From assembly GCA_028671895.1 (NCBI GenBank), contig CM053794.1:41246501-41310500 (forward strand): DNA of 64,000 nt, given 5' to 3'. The notes under the pieces are model-generated. The model was not told the origin of the DNA, did no database searches, and saw only the letters and a list, made by a program, of their open reading frames with translations. This stretch comes from Oenanthe sinensis. Its lineage: Eukaryota; Streptophyta; Magnoliopsida; Apiales; Apiaceae. A program made the position numbers and the translations under genes. This document shows, piece after piece, positions 13,301-24,078 of this stretch (positions are counted from its first letter, which is position 1; each line of letters begins with the position of its first letter).

Positions 13301-16130
13301 AAACAATGGAAGAAGCCAAACTAGGTCATACAAAAATCACATATAGACTTCAAACGTGTACAACATACATATGGAACACCACATGCTTATTTATGGAAAA
13401 TTAATTACATTCCGATGACATATCATGACTCTTAATAACTCATATCCATAAAATTTGCCAACTCTTATCACTTATATTGTTCATCCAATATTCATAGACA
13501 TTAATAAAATTAGGAAATAAACTATTAACATCTCATCACCGAAACTATGTATATTTCCAATCTCAAAATTTACCGTTGCATATTAAACATATATATGCAC
13601 AAATGATATGTCATAATCCCTAATCAATAGATAATAAATTATCAAAGCATTCACCATGGAATAATAAATGGATGACATATTATATGAAATCAGTTGAATA
13701 TACTACATAAATCAATAGTCAATTTATAAATCAAGAGATATATTGTCATGTAAGTCATCGAATACGAGTAAACTAATTTCCCACAATTAAATAATGGTCA
13801 CACGAAAATATATAAACATAATTGATTTCCATCTATCTCAGTTTTTTAAAACAAATCAACATGGCATACATATAAATATGTATAGACATTTATAATAGCC
13901 AAAAGTGTACCATCTCTATATCTCAAGGACTTATGAAGGTCATAAAATAAAATTAATAATCAATGTATACCATATTTTATGACATAAAAGTGCAAATAGA
14001 CCATAAACATTCTATAGATTTAATTATCCATCAATGTAAGAAACTGCTTTAAGATTGTTGTCAATCTTGTATGATATAGACATAATATATAATTGTTGTA
14101 TACATGAAACAATACATAATACATGACACAAATATGAATGTATACAATTCATATACATGATAGTTAATCCATATAATAAAGCATAACAATAAGATCATGC
14201 AATTACAGAATTAAATACAATTAAGGAGAAGGGTTTAAGAAAACAAACAGAGATTGAATTTAATCTCGAGTCCATAAAATCCCCTTACTGTCTGTGCATA
14301 GCGACCTGCCTCCCAGGATAAATCGAGATACAATACCACTGATAAATCGACGATATTCTTAGCGAACTTGAACTGAGTTAGAAACTATCACCGGAGTATT
14401 TTGAACTTTAAAACTGAAAAGATTAAAATTATAGAGAGGGCTATGATTTTCTCAACTTGATAAAACTGAAACCCTAAGACTCTATTTATAAGGAGAGACT
14501 CGAATGGACTTGTTATTCTTTTCAATGTGGTACAAGGTATTTATAATAAAAACCAAGGAATAGGTTTGTACTACTCTCGATGTGGTACACTGTTCAAATA
14601 CCACTTTAAATGATTATACTTTGGAACATCAGTTCTCATTCAACCTTTATCCATTTTGAGCATGTAAATATGCGTTGGAATTCACTCACAGAGTAGAATA
14701 CGATCCAACCAATACACAACACTAACATATAGTGTTAACCACTCAAATTGAGTCTCAAAATGGTTCACAATTTAGTCCAAAATACTAAGTTTTTTTCCAA
14801 CAGTTCAAACATAGGAGTATCGGGAATTATTGTTTACTTTGTACGGATGATATTACTTAGGGCTAGGAAACTTAAGTAATTGTCAGAGTTGGGTATTTAC
14901 CGCAAGATTTTTGGTTGATCAAGTAGATTGCGGAGCTTGATTCGTTCATGTCTGTTTATGTTCCCATGTTGATGGCTTGTCGTTATGCTTTTGTATCAGG
15001 TTCTGGATTGATTACAAAGAAGGGATTTAAAGGATCATTTGTAGAGGCAGGCAAATCTGCCAAGGTAAAGTGAATTCTTTTTCCAAAACTGTATTGGAGA
15101 AATCATACTTCTAATTTACTATTTTCCAGACACCTTGAATGGTATAGGGTTTATTGGAATTTAGCCATTTACTGCGGTTTCTTGTTTTACTTCTGCCTGT
15201 GATAGACATTTGCAATTTTGTCTGGAGTTCACAGCTTGGTCGCGTGCTTCTTGAAGAGATTAAGAGGGAAAGATGATGGTAAAGCATTTATATTCAATAG
15301 CTGTGTACTTTCACGACTGCTCCTTTTCTTATATAACATCTATTCTTTTTTGGGGCGCAGTTATTAATGCAGGTGTAGCGGGATGTTGCACTGGTGTTGC
15401 TATGAGTTTACCAGGTATCTAAATCCTTCTCTCTGACTGTTCTGTGGTGTTTGCAATATGTTTATATTCTACATAAATAAAGTGACCGAGTTTACTTATT
15501 TTACTATTGTAGTTGCTTTTATTCGGTTTTAAATTGCCTGTTTTAACCCTGAACGCAAATCACACAATGTTTGTAATTGTTGGCTGTGAGTGAAACCATG
15601 TTAGTTTGTAATCTTAATTCTTGAAAGTTGGTTTTTTTTGGGGGGGTGGGGGTGGGGGGTTTGTTCTAGAGTTTGTTTTTGCTAATTCCTTTTCTAACGT
15701 CTCCAGTATATTGATTATTGAATGAATTTAATTTTAGAACATGCAGTCTCTTTTAGTGCTGTTCTTTCACCTTGAAGCATAAACTGAAGATGTTTCCATG
15801 TCTATAAGCATATTGTTTTTGTTGTGCACTCTTTATGTAAACACACATCTTTATTTTTAAATACCTTCTATATCTCTAAATACTTTTTATGCTACAGGTG
15901 CGCCGCAGGCTCTTCTCCAGGGCTGCCTCACCTTCGGGGCATTTTCCTTTATTATTGAAGGCCTTAACAAGCAGCAACCAGCTTTGGCTCTTGCATCTTC
16001 CCGGAGGACCAAACCTAGTCATTATGGTCCGCTTCCTCCTTTGTCAATTCCCCTGCCAAATGAACTCAAGGAGTCTTTTTCTTTCTTTGTAAAATCCCTT
16101 AGCAAGCGTAATGTTGGAGTGTCGTCTTAA
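10330..16130 (+). CDS. TIM22: TIM22-type inner membrane translocase subunit (Tim17/22/23 family)
   Basis: A small polytopic membrane protein of about 210 residues, from exons 10330-10537, 15000-15064, 15206-15278, 15361-15414 and 15898-16130, all phases matching. The first 45 residues are Ser/Pro/Asp-rich. The Tim17/Tim22/Tim23 domain follows from about residue 48 to 155. It has Gly-rich helices (AGDAAGGAFMGSIFG at 54-68), the motif TFAILSGVHSLVACFLK (92-108), AGVAGCCTGVAMS, and GAPQALLQGCLTFGAFSF. It closely resembles the pair I recall as Arabidopsis TIM22-2 (At4g26670) and TIM22-3 (At5g55510), which UniProt, as I recall, calls chloroplastic import inner-membrane subunits; the family name implies mitochondria, so the compartment is left open. 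Intron 1 is about 4.5 kb because a retrotransposon sits in it (10934-14802). The leader carries a TTAGGGTT motif at about 10293. Exon 2 begins after TCAG at 14999, only about 200 bp from the element's right end. Confidence 0.9.
10841..10933. repeat. 54-bp tandem duplication at retroelement insertion point
   Basis: The phrase 'acatatccctagtaagg' and its surroundings occur at 10841 and again 54 bp later at 10895. The second copy is interrupted at GTTCA (10929-10933) by the LTR element, and its remainder resumes at 14803 after the element. The host duplication therefore predates the insertion. Confidence 0.85.
10934..14802 (+). mobile_element. defective LTR retrotransposon in TIM22 intron 1
   Basis: The element is flanked by a 5-bp target duplication GTTCA (10929-10933 and 14803-14807). 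The right LTR is 14056-14802 (747 bp), starting TGTTGTCAATC and ending CCAACA. The left LTR starts identically at 10934, but similarity stops near 11359, so its last ~320 bp are missing. The LTRs share the phrases 'aatctcgagtcca' and 'gcgacctgcctccca'. The interior (about 11360-14055) shows no gag, protease, integrase or reverse transcriptase reading frame. The TG...CA ends and 5-bp duplication are standard for LTR elements. The CAACA end and block similarity to the solo LTR at 16508 suggest one lineage, possibly Copia, but without pol this is a guess. Orientation follows the solo LTR by analogy. Confidence 0.85.
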
Positions 16131-16507
16131 TCAAGCTGAATTAGTTGTTTCTTTGACATGGCAAAGGTGTACTTAACGTTTTGAATGATAACAAAAAGGC
16201 CCTTTGGAATATTATGCTGTCATCATTGTTTTAGTTTGTAGATATCTTTGCCAGCGGAAATATGAGGGATTTTCAAAAGTAGTTTATGCTCAAAAGTCCT
16301 ATACCAGTTCTTCCATATATATGTTTGTGTGTGAAAATTCATATCAATGTTTTAATGATATACCTCTGTAAAATCATTCTGAAACTTGTTTCTAACGTTT
16401 TTATGCCACATATTTAACTTTCAGAGCATAATTTTTAAACAATGCCCAAGAAAATTTTTCACCAAAAAAGAAGTTTTAGATGATTGTAGCTTTGTAAAGT
16501 TTGTACC

Positions 16508-17484
16508 TGTGAAACAATCTGCCAAAAACACAATAATAAATCACAAGTGATTGTGTGTGTAAGCAACAGAAAACTGTATGGTTATAAACAAACTGTTAAA
16601 GAGAAGGTATAAGAAACGGAGAATGTCTCGAGTCCAGTGCGGAACTGTCTCCTTAAAGCTATTTCGCCTCTCACCGTCTGTTTGAGTCGATAGCCTCCCA
16701 GGATAAAACGAGAACACGATGATGTCACGAAGAACAACACCTTCAGCGAGCTTGAACAGAGCAAGAAAACTATCACCATGAAGAGGACGACTGTGTTTAG
16801 GGTTTAGGTCAGAGGACTGGCTTATTTCTCTATATTAACCTAAGACCGAACGAGATGAATATATAGACTGGGAAAAACTTGTGCGCTACACAATTTCCTT
16901 AATTACCACGCGTTAAATAATAAAGGCAATCGGTTGTCAAAATTAAATTCGTAATCAATTTCGAACTGTTATATTGAGTAGTGGAAACTCGACAGCAGGT
17001 TTTGAGTTTACTGTCAAGCCGCATGAAAACTGGTCCGGATTTATTCTCCCCAAATTTTGCTGCATTCGTGTCCGCAGGTCGCCCACGCGGAAAGCCCGAA
17101 GGCTTGCGAAACCACGAATTTGCCCTCGAAATCCCATGATTTGCACCCCCCATGCGCGCACGTGGGTGGTGGAGCAATACCATACTAACACATCTTAAAC
17201 ACTACATAAGTGTTCTACTATATAAAGGCATGGAAAACACTTTTCCAATTCAATGTGGGATTCAAGTTCTTATTTCTATATTTCCACTTTCAAGGTACCA
17301 ATTTTGGATAATCATATCGCATCCATTCCTTGAACATTTTGAATACTTAAATATGCGTTGGAAAGCTCTCTCGAAGACGAACGTACTCCAATCATAACTT
17401 GTTGCGCGCACGCAATCAAGAAGCATTCAAACTTATGCTCAAAATGACTTGACGATGTGGGGCTTCTACCCACATTTTCTAACA
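16508..17484 (+). mobile_element. solo LTR (977 bp) downstream of TIM22
   Basis: Flanked by a perfect 5-bp target duplication GTACC (16503-16507 and 17485-17489). It starts TGTGAAACAATC and ends TTTCTAACA. It shares the block 'tctcgagtcca' ... 'cctcccaggataaaacgaga' with the LTRs at 10934 and 14056, so it belongs to a related family in the same orientation. No internal region remains, as expected after recombination between two LTRs. Confidence 0.88.
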
Positions 17485-17489
17485 GTACC

Positions 17490-18140
17490 AACTGGAATGG
17501 GATTGGGATGTTACATGTATAGCTCACTCTGCCTTGGTGGAGGGTTTTCCTGGTCCATTGTAATATTTGGTCGTATATTATATTATTACAACTGAATTTG
17601 AGATTTTTATATTTAGTTTAATTATCTCAATTTTTAATTATTTCAAAAAAAAAAATGGTTGATTTAATGTTTTATTTAAATTGTATCGTAAATTTTATAT
17701 ATTTATAATAAGAATCTTATATGATATAATTGTACTCATACAATTTAGTATCGCTAAAATTGAGAATTTAGTCTGTAATAGAGAAATGTTAAAATAATAA
17801 TATAAATTATTTTTTTAAAACCAAATTATATAATAGTGTTATATATGTCAATAGGGTCGGATTATATACGAGTAATAATTTATACATATTAATTTACATT
17901 TAAGATATACAGGATTACAATTTTATATATGCTTACTTCTGTTTAGAAATATTTATAATATTCTATATTGCATTGCATATATAATAATTCACAAAATAAA
18001 TATATTTGAATTCATAATTAATAAATTATAAATATGCATTAATTCATAATATAATAATGTAAATATATATATTAATTGATATTTGTTTTGCGAAATAATA
18101 AATTGATAATTTAATTGAGTAGCATGCGGGCAGGGGCAGT
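17490..18140. other. AT-rich spacer upstream of eS8
   Basis: No gene seen. The stretch is dominated by A and T with short 'ata' and 'aat' runs; it turns GC-richer only at about 18120, where the eS8 promoter begins. Confidence 0.5.
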
Positions 18141-18193
18141 AGTTGGGTTTAGAAAGGGGTAATAAGAAAGAGAGAGAGAGAGGAAGTTGTGAT

Positions 18194-18247
18194 TGGGCTT
18201 GGTGGTATTTTGAGAATAAAAAAGAAGGCCCAGGGAAAGTAGGGTTT
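18194..18247 (+). promoter_or_regulatory. eS8 promoter: two site II motifs and telo-box
   Basis: TGGGCT (18194-18199) and GGCCCA (18227-18232) are site II (TCP-binding) motifs. TAGGGTTT (18240-18247) is an inverted telo-box. This pairing is typical of plant ribosomal protein gene promoters and lies 100-160 bp upstream of the ATG. A GA repeat precedes it. Confidence 0.75.
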
Positions 18248-18350
18248 AGGAGGGGTGCGTGCGTAAAAAGAGGTCGAGGCAGCCCTTGTTTACTCTCTCA
18301 TTTCATTTGTTTCTCCTCCCGCCGCAGCTTGTATCCAAAGTTTGGCAAAC

Positions 18351-20699
18351 ATGGGTACGTAGTATCTTATTCTCTCGCTCACTCACATTGTACATTGTTT
18401 GTATTTGATTGTTCGTTGTTGATATTAATCGATGATGATGAATGTTGTTTGTTTGTTGTTGTAAAATGATAATAAAAAAACAGGTATATCCAGGGATAGT
18501 ATGCACAAGAGGCGTGCCACTGGTGGCAAAAAGAAGGCCTGGAGGAAGAAGCGAAAGTATTCTCTCTCTCCCTCCCTCTCCCTCATTGTTTTTGTTTATT
18601 GATTATCATTCATCAAGGATTAGTAATTTAATTGTAATCTGGTTTTACGAGTATGTATTAGATCTCTTATTCTGCAGTTACGGTTGCTGAATTTAGGGTT
18701 GGTTTTTTTATGCTAGGTATGAGTTAGGAAGACAGCCAGCAAATACCAAGTTGTCGAGCAACAAGACTGTTAGGAGGGTTCGTGTTCGAGGTGGAAACGT
18801 CAAGTGGCGTGCCTTGAGGTTGGACACTGGAAACTACTCTTGGGGTAGTGAGGCTGTCACACGCAAGACTAGGATTTTGGATGTTGTCTATAATGCATCC
18901 AACAATGAACTCGTCAGGACACAAACTCTTGTCAAGAGTGCTATTGTTCAGGTCGATGCTGCACCCTTTAAGCAATGGTATCTTCAGCATTATGGTGTTG
19001 AGATTGGGCGCAAGAAGAAATCCACTGCTGCCAAGAAAGAAGGAGAGGTATGGCTTCTTTCTGCTCTTATTTACTATTATTGTCGGGGTAATGTATTTGG
19101 TTTGCTTTTAAATATTTTTTAGCCTAAAACTTGGACATGTATACGTGTTTAACACTTCCATCCAAGTCCGGATAGTAGCATAGGTATCTGAATTCTTGAT
19201 TATGACAAAACTATCATGCTTGCTATTATGAAATAACAACATTCCTGGTCATAATCTTTGTGCTTCACAAAAGATAACCAAATGTCATTGTTTAAAGTTC
19301 ATTTATTCTTTTATCCATAGTTGTTAGAGGCTCTAAGGCATCAAGTGAACCTGGGCTCAATTGTATGCTGAGGTGCATGCATTATATAATATGTTTAACA
19401 GGTTACAACTTGCACCATGTACAGTTTATCACACCAATCAATTTATTTATACATTAATATTACAATAGTTACGTAAGTAGTAGGCAAACGATGAACCAAA
19501 TATGATATTTGATAGTGAAAAATTACAATTTTACTACAGTCAAGTGAAATATCTATTTACTTTAATTGCATATAAATTTAGTGTAAGCTTCTGATGTTCA
19601 CAGTGATCAAAAAGCAGAAAAGTAACGCAAAGCTAATCAGGTCAAGAAGTAAGATTTTTTTTGTGAAGGGATAAAATAAGCAGTTTCCCCATTTAAAGAT
19701 ACCACTGTCTCTTGCGAGCAAATCCTGTAATGAAATGAGCTCTGTTCTAGGTTTTCCTGTAGCGTTAAGCAGATATTCATTATTCATCATACATCACTAC
19801 TAACTGATAAGCAGATATTCATTATTCATCATACATCACTACTAACTGATTAATGTGCAACATATTGTCTGATGTGCTTTTATGTAGTTATTTTTCCTTA
19901 ATCTGAGCATTTTAATGCAATAGAAGCATCTGCCTATGTTTTTTTAATGGTTGGCAACCCATTGTTATTTTTGATTTAGATGTCTCAAAATTGCACTTCC
20001 AGTAATTGCTGCTGTCAGTTGCATTTGCCAATGTAATTTAACAGTCTTTTGAGATTTCTGTATCTCACTTTTACTGTATGATGCACAACTTCTTGATAGG
20101 AGGGTGAAACTGCTACCGAGGAGGCAAAGAAAAGCAATCACGTTGTGAGGAAAATACAGTCTCGCCAAGAAGATCGTAAGATTGACCCACATATTGAAGA
20201 GCAGTTTGGAGGTGGTCGTCTATTAGCTGCAATCTCATCGCGACCCGGTCAATGCGGTCGCGCGGATGGGTATGTGAATTTAGTCTTGTCTTTTATTCAT
20301 ATATTTTAAAGTGGAAAAGACGCAAGTTGGTATGTCAATCAATTATTTGACAACGAACTGGCAATGCCAACTTTTTCGTGACCCCAAAGTTTCTGATGGG
20401 ACCCTATCAGGTTACTGATGGTTTTATCAATGTAAGAATGGTTTGTGTGGCTTTGTGCACACCAAATTTACCCTTGCTCTGGAACTTTTTTTTTCATCCA
20501 AGTGAATAATGAGAATAATTGGAAGGTAGAAATTTTCATTTGCTGCATGACAGAAAGTTGCCTGTCAATGAATTGATATCTCTTAAAGAGTCTTAATGGC
20601 TGTTGCCCTTCGTTTAACAGGTACATTTTGGAGGGCAAGGAGTTGGAGTTCTACATGAAGAAGCTCCAGAGGAAGAAAGGGAAGGGAGCAGCAGCCTAA
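18351..20699 (+). CDS. RPS8: 40S ribosomal protein eS8
   Basis: A small-subunit ribosomal protein, about 218 residues, in exons 18351-18354, 18484-18556, 18717-19047, 20100-20269 and 20621-20699. Exon 1 contributes only the ATG and one further base, a micro-exon arrangement common in plant ribosomal protein genes. The N terminus MGISRDSMHKRRATGGKKKA and the block YELGRQPANTKLS are eS8 hallmarks. GRADGYILEGKELEFY and a Lys-rich end complete the family length. Every phase closes and the frame is intact. Intron 3 (about 1.05 kb) carries a 42-bp tandem duplication. A partial copy of this gene's last intron, last exon and 3' flank lies at 28546-29210. Confidence 0.97.
19769..19852. repeat. 42-bp tandem duplication in eS8 intron 3
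   Basis: Two adjacent units, 19769-19810 and 19811-19852, each starting 'gcagatattcattattc', differ by one base near the end. Confidence 0.95.
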
Positions 20700-22757
20700 A
20701 TGGAGTTAGATTGAGAATGTTTTTGCATTACTTTCATTCTTGTACTTTTCTTTGTATGGAACCTGAGAAATTTTCACCTCAAAGTTGATTTAAATGTTGT
20801 TTCTCAACTATTTAACTAAAATTTGATATGGCCTGTGTGATTGACTTAATTTCACATTAGCTTTCCTATGTTGCAAGCTCTGTTGAAGCCTTTAAAGTTG
20901 TAGTTCAAATAGGCGTAATAAGCAATTTAGCATTGATATTAGGTGCATATATTAATGTTGTTTGGAATGTGCACCTATGTTAGTCTAGACCCCAAGCTAC
21001 AACGTATCTGCTTTCAGTTGTGCAGACTGCAAATCGGTTCAAGTATTTTTAGCCTTTGTGGTGCAAGGAAGCCATATGCACTTGTTCATTAGAACTTTGG
21101 AAGTACGGAAATGGCAACTCTCTTTATAATACTCGTGATTAATTTCATCCACATAATGCGACAAGCATTTCACAATTAATAAGCCGACCTCTCGTTAAAG
21201 ACAATTCTTTAAATTTTAAATTGACAATCTTATTTTTGAAAATATATAAAGATTAAAATGTAACTTCATGTATAATATTATATAAATACCTTCATAGATT
21301 TTAAATTAACAGTTTAGTAATCAAATTTTAGTGTTTATTAATCTTTTTATATATTATAAAATTTAAAATATATGTCCAATATAATTCACAACATATTGAT
21401 TTGTTATGAATTATGATTTAAAACCTCTTTTTTCTCCTCCACTCCTCATCAATATAAGTCAAGTATTTCATAATATCTAAATAAACATCGTTAAAATATT
21501 ATGAAAATTAGTTATATAATTTAGCATATAAAAACATATAATATCTTGTTTAACAAAATAACTGAGAGTATGTTAATACATATTTCAATTATATCAGGAC
21601 ATGTAAACTTAAATCCATATAACATTATCTTGATAATTCTTTTTTTTTTCAGGGTACTTATATCGGCCACTTACATGGATAAGATATTTTTGTCAGAAAT
21701 TAAAACACAACAAAAATAATAACAATGTATAATTGCGATAAAATAATAAATAATAAAAATTTATTAACCTTTTCATCAACTAAAATAATATCAAGTCTAA
21801 ATTGATCTTCCGTCTATATGATGATGACTGATTTCCGCATGTTGCATACTCTTTTTTTTATCATTCCATTGACTCTAACGGTGTTGAAAGTGTTTAACCG
21901 AATGTATTTTTTAATCTATTAAATTTTGGATACAAGTAAATTTGTTGTTATTTATTTTTCTTATACTTACCTTCAATATACGAGTGATGACACAATATCT
22001 TTTACATGGAAATAAATTTAATTTAAGTAATAGTTAATAATTATCTAGTATAATATCTTTTTTGATATATTATATATATTTATTTTGTAAAATTATTTCC
22101 TTCCTTAAAAATTAAAACATAAAAAAGTACTTACCTTTTATACAACAATATCTTTTCTACAATTCGATGATAGAAAAAGAAATTTTAATTATTAATATTT
22201 AAAATTACAAAATCCTAATAAAATTTGAAAAATAGTTTCCCTCGTCTTCTCCATATATATATGATTTTCTAATTGTTAGGCGCACGCGCATATATCTGCT
22301 TGTTTATGTTATATTAGCAAACACAACTCCTTCTTCCTTCTCCGAATTGCTGGGTTTTAAGATTTTGAGGTTCTTGCTTGGAATTTGAGCATCATCTTCT
22401 TCTCCAAGTAAGTTTGTTCCCAGCCTCGTACGTATATACACACGCAGAAACACTGTATACACGTGCTGTTACACACACCCACACACGGTTATATATGGAT
22501 TGATGCGAATCATGTGTTAATTAGGTTGAATTATGATTGAACTAGGTTTAACTTCGATGATTATCTTTGAATTTTGATTAATTAAGCCTGATTATAGGGG
22601 AGTTTCTTTCTGGGTTTTCTTGATTATACTGAAAATATTATTCCCTTTTAATTTTGCAATTTAAATATTGATTGTTATAACCCTAGCCCTAGCCCCCCTT
22701 TCTAAATCTTTAGTATATAGTTTTATATAAAGTTATAGAGCAGGTAAATTGGGAGAG
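20700..22757. other. eS8 3' flank and AT-rich spacer
   Basis: The first ~400 bp are the eS8 3' UTR and flank (copied at 28546-29210). The remainder to about 22250 is AT-rich with no gene seen. From about 22310 the sequence becomes leader-like (CT-rich, then a probable 5' UTR with donor AAGTAAGTT near 22408) ahead of the cystatin-like gene. Confidence 0.5.
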
Positions 22758-23975
22758 ATGAGCGGGTTTCGGAACTGGGAGAGATGAGAGGATGATGAGA
22801 CGAAGAATCGGGATCGGGATCCAAATCCGAATCGGACTCAGACTTCGATTCCGAAGGAAAATGAAGAGGTAATTGAAGAGCTGATTCAGATGCTGAATTC
22901 TGAGTGGAAAAATCGGCTGAGAAATCTGAACCTCCCAGAAGATCATTTTGATGATGCTGATGATGATGTAGAGCAGCCGAGAGGAGATGATTATTATAAT
23001 AGGGCTGTATATATTGAGGAGGCGCTCAAGGGAGAAAAGATGAATGAAACTTGGAAGCAAAAAATCTTCTCCCAGTGCCTAGAAGATGATGATGAAGAGT
23101 TGAAAATACAACTTGACAATAAAATGAAACACTATCATCCGGATATAGCTCATGTCTATTGGTCACATGAAGGATATGCCATCTTAGAAGAGAGGGAGTA
23201 CAAAAAAGATGTCAGCACTAGTCAGGTACATAGGAATTGGAAATATTTTAATTTTATATATTAATCTTATTTATAATAGAATATTTCATCCAAAATTAAT
23301 TTATAACGATTTATCGGATTTGAACAAAGATTTTTGTATTCTGAATTTGTATTGTGTGTGTTTACATATATGAATATGATTGATTATTATTCTCAATTTA
23401 TTACTCTCAATGTGTGTTTTTATTCTAGGGTTTTGATGTTGGATACTATCCTTACCTGTTGAGGAGCTCTTGTGGGTTGATTGTTAGGTACTACTGCCCC
23501 CCCAGATTCCAACCTCCCTGATGACGCCGTTGTTCGTTTGTATTGTCTCGCTAATTATGCCATTCAGTTTTATAATTCCAAAGAGGTTTGTTTTAATCTC
23601 CCCCCCCCCCCCCCCCCCCCCCCCCCCCGCTCTCTCTCAACACATCAACCTAACAAATCGTTCGTGTATAGCAAACAAACTATTCCGTTGTCAAAGTAAT
23701 CAAGACAATGACATCCGTTGCTGCTGGCTGTTGGTTCTACATGACATTCCAAGCATCAGCACCTTGTTATGGTGACCGTCTCTGGACATTTGAGGCCAAA
23801 CGGTTTCAGGGTATCCCTTACCCACCGCAATCACCTGAAGTGGACTTTGTCAGGCTCAAGATGGGAGCAGCGGGACCCTCAAGCTGGACAGAGGGTCAAG
23901 CAAACTCTATACAGGAGTCTCAGGAGTCTCAAGCATCATGCTGCAGCAGCTGCTGCTTTTTTAACCCTTTTGCAG
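22758..23975 (+). pseudogene. degraded cystatin/monellin-like gene
   Basis: Three exon-like blocks can be read: 22758-23225, 23429-23585 and 23705-23975, with good donors and acceptors. The first is acidic (for example EDHFDDADDDVEQ). The second contains LANYAIQFYNSKE, and the third TSVAAGCWFYMTFQA. These resemble the helix and the 'VVAGxxYxx' strand of plant cystatin-like proteins, though the inhibitory QxVxG loop is not evident. Two breaks are visible. The ATG at 22758 meets an in-frame TGA at 22785-22787, while the same frame stays open and coding-like afterwards. A seven-C run (23497-23503) puts the middle exon one base out of frame. A later ATG at 22890 could rescue the first break only. 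The LINE at 24079 begins 103 bp after the last donor, so any further exons are separated or lost. The family call is tentative. Confidence 0.55.
23600..23628. repeat. poly-C tract (29 C)
   Basis: An unbroken run of 29 C lies 15 bases after a probable splice donor. Such tracts are uncommon in an AT-rich plant genome and are prone to length error in sequencing. Confidence 0.95.
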
Positions 23976-24078
23976 GTAAAATTATCCTATCTTAACTTGC
24001 ACACTCTACTGTTCTTTATTGATATTTTCATATATTAATGTGTAAACCAATATCGCTTTACCTCATGGTTACACCTAC

